Source of the DNA: Planctomycetota bacterium
Lineage (GTDB): Bacteria; Planctomycetota; Planctomycetia; Planctomycetales; Planctomycetaceae
Direction of reading: 5' to 3'
Assembly (NCBI GenBank): GCA_016872645.1
Contig: VGZH01000058.1
Location: 1-35,444, forward strand
DNA: 35,444 bases
The notes under the pieces were generated by a model that did not search any database, had not been told where the DNA came from, and was given only the letters and a program-made list of their open reading frames with translations. Shown piece after piece: positions 30,423 to 35,444 of the stretch (the first letter of the stretch is position 1; the number at the start of each line of letters is the position of its first letter). The position numbers and the translations under genes are program-made.

Positions 30423-33188
30423 TTAGTGGTTGATGATGAACTCTTTCGTATTAATCAGCGCCCACAGCAGATCGCGGGCTCCGGTCAGTCGGTCCTCGGA
30501 TTGGGTCAGGAACTTCTTCGAGGTTTCCATCTCCGATTTGCTCGGCAGGCGGCTGAGCGAACGGAGGTAGGCGGCTTTCACCAAGTCTTCCGGTTCCGAG
30601 TGGACGACTTCGGCTGGCTGCGGAGCTTCCTCCGGTTTGGCTTCGACGCTGGCTTCGATCTTCGCGATCTTGGCTTTGAACTCGGCGATGCGGGCTTCGA
30701 TCGCCTTGATCTCGTCCACTTTTTCCGCTTGCCGTGCTTTCTTCAACGTTCGTTCGTTGGCCAGGATTTGAGCTTCCAAACTTCGACGAGCTGCCTTGGC
30801 TTTCGCGACTTCTCCGCGCTTGTCGTCCCGCTCATTTGGAACGACCTTTGGCGAAACGAGCGAATTCACCCAGCCATTCTTATCGGTGAGCAGCTTGATG
30901 ATTTCGTCATCATTCTGCATGTAGACGGTCTGCAGCAGACTGGCTTCTGCCGAGCGATCGCAGTCACAGTTCGTTTCGCGGGTCGAACGGCCAAAGACCG
31001 TCAGTGCGAAGCTGAGGCTGCCATTATTGTTTCCACCACGGCCGTTGGTGCCGGCGATCGCAATGGCTCGGCCCTTGAGATCGTTCTGCAACCGAGCGAT
31101 CTCAGTATCGGAAGACGTGGCTTGCTTGAGCGCATCCAGCGCGATCTCGGCCGGTAGACGGCGCGGAATCGCATGAGAAAAATTCTTCTGGTCGTGCTTA
31201 TTCGTCTCGTTTGGCTTCCAGCTGCGTTGATAGGTCTGGCTGTTGGCGATCTCGCGATGCAGCCACTTCATGTCGAAGTTGTGAGCGATGAATCCTTGCG
31301 ACAAGTGATCCAGCAGAGCGGAGTTACTGGGTGCATTCGCCAAGCTCATGTCGTCGGCCGGATTGACGATGCCGACGTTGAAGTACGTCGCCCATACGCG
31401 GTTCACAAATGCACGGGCGAAGAACCGATTGCTGGGATCGCGCAGCCACTGCATCAACGGAGTGCGGACATCATCGTGCTCCATCAGGCTCACGACTTCA
31501 CCTCCCAGCAACTTGGCCTTCGGGCCGGCGGGAAGGCGGGAATTCTGCTTGCTGTTGTCCTTGTCTTTCTCTTTGTTGCGGTTGTTCGCCGCAGCTTGTG
31601 GCTTAACCGTGTACAACTCATCGACCGGTACTACGGCACCCTTGGCGACACGGGCGGCCAGCTCTTTTCGCAGGTCGTTGCCGTTCTTCTTTTCAATCTC
31701 CAGCTTTTTCAACAGCGCTTGTTGCTCAGCCTTGTCCTTCGGGTTGATGCCGAAGCTGACACCCTGGAAGAAGCCCTTGAACTGATTGAAGTCGTCCTGA
31801 GTCCATTGATCGAACGGGTGCTTATGGCATTGAGCGCACTGGATGCGAAGCCCCAGAAACGTGTAGGCGAACCCGATCACGCGTTCTTCCGGCTGCCGGA
31901 AGTTCTGCCGACCCCAGTAATAGGTCAGGCCACCGGCTTCGGCGTAGGAACCCTTTTTCTCCGGGCCGTAGATTTGACACATGCGTTCGCTGTATTCGGT
32001 GTAGCTCTCGCCGGGCTTGCGGCTGGTGGCGACAACGATCCCTTCCGTCAATTTGTCGTAGGGTTCATTGTCCGCGACCCGTTTGTAAATCCAGTCGTAC
32101 CATTGCTGCGTGGCGGAGTCCCGACCCCCGAGGTTGCCGCCGACGTTGTTGAGGAAACTTGCGTTATTGCCGGTGAAATCGCAGAGCTTGGTCGTCCACC
32201 ACGCAACATAGCCGGGACGTTCCAGCAATTCGTCGATCTTCTTGGCTCGCTTGTCTGAGTCTGGATTCGAGGTGAAATCAACGACCTCTTGCGGGGACGG
32301 CAGCGTACCGGTGATGTCGAGACTGGCCCGACGGAGGAACTCGTGATCGTCACAGACTTCCGACGGCACGATGCCGAGCTTGCGGAGTTTCTCCACGACA
32401 AGCTCATCGACCTTCGTCGCCGTTTCGACCTTCGGATACCTCTGACCGGTTTTGTCGCTGACGGGACGGATGACCGGGACTGGCACGACTCCGGCGTCAT
32501 AGTTCACGACAATGTGCGTGTCGCCCGTTTGCCCCGACTTCACCATGCCATTCGAGTCGATGTTCGCGATCAAATCGTCGTTCGAGTTGAATCGGCAGAG
32601 CGGAGTGACATCTTCGCGAGTTCCATCAGACCAGACCGCCACGGCCTTGATCTGCATTTGCTCGCCATCCTTGCCAAACTGAATCTCGGAGGGAGTCACT
32701 TCCAGCTTCACAAACTTGGGTGAGCCTTCTTCAACGCTCTTCGCACCAGCTTTGATCCAGTTGCGGAAGATGTTGTATTGCCAGCTATCGGCATCCATCC
32801 GCTTGCCGCCACGGTGCGGCGTTTCGAGTGTCGCCTTCAAGAGCGCGAGGCTCTCTTCCGGTTCCTCAATCAGGACGCGCGGTTCCTTGTCTTTGTCTTT
32901 GTCTCCCTTGGTCAGCCCTTCGTGGTCGAGCTTGAAGTCGTAGCCGAACAGCGACAGGCGAAAGCCCCCCTGCCCTTGGAATGATCCGTGGCAGGCTCGA
33001 CCGTTGCAGCCCAGGCGGCTGAATAGCGGCACGATGTGCTGTTGGAAATTCGGGACTTCGCTGGCCTCTTTGCTGGCGAAGCGTTGATCGACCGGCTTGA
33101 TGATTTCGTCGGCCGCGAAGCTCGCCGAGCCGAACGAAAGCGAGGCTGCGGCGGCGGTCAACAACCAAGATCGAATGGATCGAGACAT
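30423..33188 (-). CDS. PSCyt/DUF1549/DUF1553 cytochrome-like exported protein
   Basis: This is a 921-residue protein with a signal peptide (about 1-26). Residues 46-150 form a cytochrome-like region with an unusual heme-type motif Cys61-x4-Cys66-His67 (CNGRACHG). An Ig-like Big_2 domain covers about 165-245 (AVWSDGTREDVTPLCRF). The DUF1549 (PSCyt2) domain follows from about 265 (VDELVVEKLRKLGIVPSEVCDDHEFLRRASLDITGTLP), with a standard CAQCH motif at 451-455. The DUF1553 (PSD1) domain begins near 590 (RTPLMQWLRDPSNRFFARAFVNRVW) and ends AAYLRSLSRLPSKSE. It is interrupted at about 795-855 by a Lys/Glu/Ala coiled coil. AAGGA precedes the ATG. It is the central gene of the sigma-factor operon. 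Heme binding is predicted, not shown. Confidence 0.93.
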   Translation of the reverse strand: MSRSIRSWLLTAAAASLSFGSASFAADEIIKPVDQRFASKEASEVPNFQQHIVPLFSRLGCNGRACHGSFQGQGGFRLSLFGYDFKLDHEGLTKGDKDKDKEPRVLIEEPEESLALLKATLETPHRGGKRMDADSWQYNIFRNWIKAGAKSVEEGSPKFVKLEVTPSEIQFGKDGEQMQIKAVAVWSDGTREDVTPLCRFNSNDDLIANIDSNGMVKSGQTGDTHIVVNYDAGVVPVPVIRPVSDKTGQRYPKVETATKVDELVVEKLRKLGIVPSEVCDDHEFLRRASLDITGTLPSPQEVVDFTSNPDSDKRAKKIDELLERPGYVAWWTTKLCDFTGNNASFLNNVGGNLGGRDSATQQWYDWIYKRVADNEPYDKLTEGIVVATSRKPGESYTEYSERMCQIYGPEKKGSYAEAGGLTYYWGRQNFRQPEERVIGFAYTFLGLRIQCAQCHKHPFDQWTQDDFNQFKGFFQGVSFGINPKDKAEQQALLKKLEIEKKNGNDLRKELAARVAKGAVVPVDELYTVKPQAAANNRNKEKDKDNSKQNSRLPAGPKAKLLGGEVVSLMEHDDVRTPLMQWLRDPSNRFFARAFVNRVWATYFNVGIVNPADDMSLANAPSNSALLDHLSQGFIAHNFDMKWLHREIANSQTYQRSWKPNETNKHDQKNFSHAIPRRLPAEIALDALKQATSSDTEIARLQNDLKGRAIAIAGTNGRGGNNNGSLSFALTVFGRSTRETNCDCDRSAEASLLQTVYMQNDDEIIKLLTDKNGWVNSLVSPKVVPNERDDKRGEVAKAKAARRSLEAQILANERTLKKARQAEKVDEIKAIEARIAEFKAKIAKIEASVEAKPEEAPQPAEVVHSEPEDLVKAAYLRSLSRLPSKSEMETSKKFLTQSEDRLTGARDLLWALINTKEFIINH

Positions 33189-33219
33189 TACCGGGTCCTT
33201 CAGTCAGAGGTTACTTGTC

Positions 33220-33924
33220 TTAATCGCCAATACGTTTCGAAACCGGCTTGGCGGCCGGCTTCTTCCGCATCTCGGCGGATTTCTTGATTCGGTCAAATTC
33301 GCGGTCGATGTTGGTGACTCGATTCTCGACGTGCTCAGCAATTTGCTCGTCCATTTTCTGCAATCGAGTTTTCGACTTGTCTCGTTCATAGGTCAGCAGC
33401 TGCAGCCGAACGTCGTGACGTTCGGTCAGCACTTGGCGGAGTTCGGTTTCGAGTTCCTCGGAAGTGCTCATCGTCAGCCGCGCCGCCAGCAGTCGCACGC
33501 GAGAATCGAGTTGCCATTCGCGGAGCAGAATCGCATAGCGGTCGGCGTCGTTATCCCTGGCCTTTTCCAACCGTTCGCGAGTCTTATCCAGCTCGCGCAA
33601 GGCCTTCGCGTATTGCTCCGTGTGACTGGCCTTCAAACGATTGAGCAGTTCTGCCAGTTCCGAGTGATGCTGTTGAGCGAACTTGATGGCCGCCGCTTCG
33701 CGTTTCGGAGCGATTGGCTCGATATCGTTCTTCACCGCGTCAACGGCGACCGGCTTCTTGGCGGAGCCTTTGTCCGGAGTGGCCGGCTTTTTGTCGGCTG
33801 GAGTTTTCGCGTCGGAGGGAGCTTTGGCTTTCGACGGCTTGTCATCCGCGATCGCACGAATGACGAGCACACTCATCATCACGAGCGTCACAGCGAGCCA
33901 AGTTTTGAGTCGAGCCAGTTGCAT
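33220..33924 (-). CDS. Exported or membrane-anchored coiled-coil protein of the sigma operon
   Basis: This 234-residue protein is of no family I recognise. The N-terminus has a hydrophobic segment (about 8-25, TWLAVTLVMMSVLVIRAIA) that is either a signal peptide or an anchor. Then comes a 45-residue Lys/Pro/Ala-rich linker and a long helical domain (about 72-225) with heptad character, HHSELAELLNRLKASH to NIDREFDRIKKSAEM. It starts three bases after the anti-sigma-like gene ends and is followed 31 bases later by the DUF1549/DUF1553 gene. Position suggests a partner or periplasmic sensor of the module. No enzymatic motif is seen. Confidence 0.82.
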   Translation of the reverse strand: MQLARLKTWLAVTLVMMSVLVIRAIADDKPSKAKAPSDAKTPADKKPATPDKGSAKKPVAVDAVKNDIEPIAPKREAAAIKFAQQHHSELAELLNRLKASHTEQYAKALRELDKTRERLEKARDNDADRYAILLREWQLDSRVRLLAARLTMSTSEELETELRQVLTERHDVRLQLLTYERDKSKTRLQKMDEQIAEHVENRVTNIDREFDRIKKSAEMRKKPAAKPVSKRIGD

Positions 33925-33927
33925 CGG

Positions 33928-34455
33928 TTAGTTCTCTCGCACTTCGTCGGTGCCGGGGAGTTTTTCTTTCACGACCTCGGCCGCCAAAGCCGCGAGCATC
34001 CAATCGGGTGGATCGAGGTTCGCGTCAGCGGCCAGATCTTGAGAGCCATCATCATCAACGTTGTTCCGAGCCGCTTCGCCTGTCGCCCAAGCGGCGACAA
34101 GCCGGTCAGCTCCGTCCTTGCGGACGATGCCGTTCGATGTCGAACCGTGTCCAATCATCAGGGCCACGCCAGCCGCAGCCACTGCCGTCGCCGCCAGCGC
34201 GGTGATGACCGTTGTGCCCCGACAGCTCGGAGCAGACGTTTCCAACTGAAGACTGAGTGTTGCAGGTTGCGAGTCGAACGCGACGGCGATTGCCAAATTC
34301 AGCTCCATCGCGCGAGCGACCTCGCTGCAAGCAGCGACGTCGGACTCCAGGCGAGTCTCGAACGCCGCTGTCTCATCGACCGAGAGTTCGCCTGCAACGT
34401 AGCGGTCCGCCAGCCACGCGAGTTCGTTCTGGGTTGTCGCATCAGAAGTCATCAT
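33928..34455 (-). CDS. Single-pass membrane anti-sigma-factor-like protein
   Basis: This is a 175-residue protein. The N-terminal 60 residues (LAWLADRYVAGELSVDETAAFETRL) resemble anti-sigma domains of planctomycete ECF systems but lack the zinc-binding His-x3-Cys-x2-Cys. A membrane helix is at about 83-102 (TVITALAATAVAAAGVALMIG), with a short acidic, likely periplasmic, C-terminus. It begins four bases after the sigma-factor stop, as cognate pairs do. A second ATG directly follows the first. The role as negative regulator of the adjacent sigma factor is inferred from layout and position. Confidence 0.78.
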   Translation of the reverse strand: MMTSDATTQNELAWLADRYVAGELSVDETAAFETRLESDVAACSEVARAMELNLAIAVAFDSQPATLSLQLETSAPSCRGTTVITALAATAVAAAGVALMIGHGSTSNGIVRKDGADRLVAAWATGEAARNNVDDDGSQDLAADANLDPPDWMLAALAAEVVKEKLPGTDEVREN

Positions 34456-34459
34456 GATT

Positions 34460-35041
34460 TTACTCGTCTAGCTCTGCCAATCGGCCCCGCAGTTTTTCTG
34501 TCGCCAGTCGCATGCGCGTCAGCACAGTTCCGAGAGGCACTTTCAATTCGTTCGCGATGACCGCGAAGGTTTTGTGTTCGTAGATTCGCATTCGAACCAC
34601 TCGTCGCTGGTCGGCCGGCAGGTCGTCCAACGCGAGTCGCACTCGTTCAATCACTTCGGCTTTCAGAGCAAACCCCGCGGGGGATTCATTCCGAGTCACC
34701 GAACCTCCCGCTGACTCATGCCGACGTGCGTCGCCCTGAGCCAACTCGCGGAAGGATTTTTGCTGGATCTTCGCTCGCCGTTTCAGGACCAGCGCTTCGT
34801 TCAAGGCCACTCGGAACAGCCACCCGCGACGGGTCTCCAGCCGAGCCTCATGTCCTCGTTCGACCGCCTTGACCAGCGTGGCCTGCAAAGCCTCACCCGC
34901 CAAGTCGTCGTTGCGGAGCACCCCCAGCAAAAAGGCCCGCAACTCTCCTGAGAATTCGGCAAACCACTCGTTTTCCAGTGGATTCGTCGCATCCGCAGGC
35001 TCGATCCTGTCACCGCCCGTCCTGTCCTTGCCGGTGGCCAA
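34460..35041 (-). CDS. ECF-type RNA polymerase sigma factor
   Basis: This is a 193-residue sigma70-family ECF protein. Region 2 is at about 28-90 (ELRAFLLGVLRNDDLAGEALQATLVKAVE, GWLFRVALNEALVLKRR). Region 4 is at about 137-190 (LDDLPADQRRVVRMRIYEHKTFAVIANELKVPLGTVLTRMRLATEKLRGRL). It directs RNA polymerase to a dedicated promoter set. The open frame starts with TTG at 35039-35041, preceded by GGAG at 8 bases; no in-frame ATG fits better. It is the first gene of an operon with an anti-sigma-like gene and exported effectors, so it probably controls its own module. The promoter upstream was not recognised. Confidence 0.9.
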   Translation of the reverse strand: MATGKDRTGGDRIEPADATNPLENEWFAEFSGELRAFLLGVLRNDDLAGEALQATLVKAVERGHEARLETRRGWLFRVALNEALVLKRRAKIQQKSFRELAQGDARRHESAGGSVTRNESPAGFALKAEVIERVRLALDDLPADQRRVVRMRIYEHKTFAVIANELKVPLGTVLTRMRLATEKLRGRLAELDE

Positions 35042-35150
35042 TCTCCGTTCTCCGTCCGCCAGCGCAGGTCGCAGCCCCCCAAGCGATGCGCGGCACTTCC
35101 CGATTATTTTCCAGGCTTGGAGATTTTCCCAAACCGTGAGCCGGGTAATC

Positions 35151-35177
35151 CTTGCGACTCCGCCTCAGCATCGCAAG
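35151..35177. promoter_or_regulatory. Inverted repeat upstream of the sigma-factor gene
   Basis: CTTGCGA (35151-35157) and TCGCAAG (35171-35177) form a 7-bp inverted repeat with a 13-base spacer. It sits 110 bases before the sigma-factor start. It could be an operator or a hairpin; no T-run follows on either strand. The remaining upstream gap (35042-35150) shows nothing recognisable. Confidence 0.25.
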
Positions 35178-35192
35178 CGGTCGCGACTCAAA

Positions 35193-35251
35193 CAGCACGA
35201 CGCACCAGCCAGTGATCTTCGGCAAAGACCTCTCGCTGGCGCGTCGTGCTA
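35193..35251. repeat. REP-like inverted repeat (family 5, copy 2)
   Basis: The left arm AGCACGACGCACCAGCCAG and the right arm, read inverted as TAGCACGACGCGCCAGCGAG, bracket a centre related to that of the copy at 26510-26573 (both contain GTGAT near the left arm). It lies between the partial DUF1501 gene and the sigma-factor operon. Confidence 0.75.
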
Positions 35252-35268
35252 AATTTCGCAGTCGCCGA

Positions 35269-35444
35269 TCAGATCAGTTCGCGGATCGGAGCGGCGCCGT
35301 CGGGCAACAAGTACTGTGGGCGACCGGACTGGTCGACGTACTGCGTGTTCTGGTCGATCCCCAGAACATGGAAGATCGTCGCCATCAGATGCTTGGGTTG
35401 GATCGGTGTCGACTTCGGCACTTCCGCTTTCGGAGAGGATTCGC
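35269..35444 (-). CDS. DUF1501 protein, C-terminal part (cut by window edge)
   Basis: The last 57 codons of a minus-strand gene are present, with the stop at 35269-35271. The translation includes PKHLMATIFHVLGIDQNTQY, VDQSGRPQYLLPDG and the end APIRELI. This matches the C-terminus of DUF1501 proteins, in which a short helix and VDxxGRPxYLL precede the end. It is a second DUF1501 gene, distinct from that at 29060-30358. It lies upstream of the sigma-factor operon on the same strand, with a 227-base gap that contains a REP-like repeat. The start lies outside the window. Confidence 0.85.
   Translation of the reverse strand, partial: ESSPKAEVPKSTPIQPKHLMATIFHVLGIDQNTQYVDQSGRPQYLLPDGAAPIRELI

Noticed and set aside
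31173-32258. A 361-codon plus-strand open frame opposite the DUF1549/DUF1553 gene
   Set aside because: It is fully antisense to conserved DUF1549/DUF1553 sequence and has no family similarity.
32289-32723. A plus-strand open frame of 144 codons as a small gene
   Set aside because: It is antisense to the Ig-like and DUF1549 regions, with no ribosome-binding site or domain.
33097-34560. A 487-codon plus-strand open frame across the sigma-factor operon
   Set aside because: It crosses four genes antisense, including the short gaps between them, and its translation shows no domain or signal; it is a shadow frame.

Overview
The window looks like a chromosomal segment of a planctomycete (Planctomycetales-like, moderately high GC). 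The evidence is the gene content. There is an ECF sigma operon carrying a PSCyt/DUF1549/DUF1553 protein and two DUF1501 proteins. There is also a Tat-exported Gfo/Idh oxidoreductase, a HEAT-repeat secreted protein, OprO/P-type porins with coiled-coil N-termini, a TIGR04137-like small basic protein, and many REP-like palindromic elements between and inside genes. No tRNA, rRNA, CRISPR array, transposase or phage gene was seen.

Layout. 1-6.9 kb: an exported S46 dipeptidyl-peptidase (+), a pair of single-pass membrane coiled-coil proteins (-), a bacterial GH3-family adenylating enzyme (-), a small basic protein (-), and nrdR (+) behind a near-consensus sigma70 promoter. 6.9-11.9 kb: two OprO/P-type porins (-) flank an exported M19 dipeptidase-like protein (+) in which two active-site aspartates appear to be asparagine. 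12.2-19.3 kb: a lexA-imuA-imuB-dnaE2 mutagenesis cassette (+) behind a 26-bp near-perfect palindrome, with an SRAP (YedK/HMCES) gene converging on it. 19.6-23.2 kb: Tat-exported Gfo/Idh oxidoreductase and HEAT-repeat protein (+), separated by a 136-bp inverted-repeat element. 23.2-28.2 kb: a minus-strand cluster of gamma-glutamyltransferase, VOC protein, short-chain dehydrogenase, PhyH-type dioxygenase and secreted beta-propeller. 28.4-35.0 kb: a minus-strand operon of ECF sigma factor, membrane anti-sigma-like protein, exported coiled-coil protein, DUF1549/DUF1553 cytochrome-like protein, DUF1501 protein and a Spy/LTXXQ-like protein. The C-terminus of a second DUF1501 protein lies at the right edge.

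How the parts work together. The mutagenesis cassette is a complete translesion unit: LexA-type repressor, ImuA, catalytically dead ImuB with a clamp-binding motif, and the DnaE2 polymerase. The neighbouring SRAP gene adds an abasic-site cross-linking function. The right-hand operon reads as an autonomous sigma-factor-controlled envelope module: regulator, membrane anti-regulator, and secreted c-type-heme and DUF1501 effectors.

The most unusual signal is the set of repeat elements. At least five short inverted-repeat elements lie in frame inside imuB (two) and dnaE2 (three) and are translated as extra protein segments. Relatives of these elements elsewhere in the window supply the stop codons of the SRAP and gamma-glutamyltransferase genes. 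This resembles the in-frame palindromic elements known from Rickettsia, and here it is concentrated in an error-prone polymerase operon.
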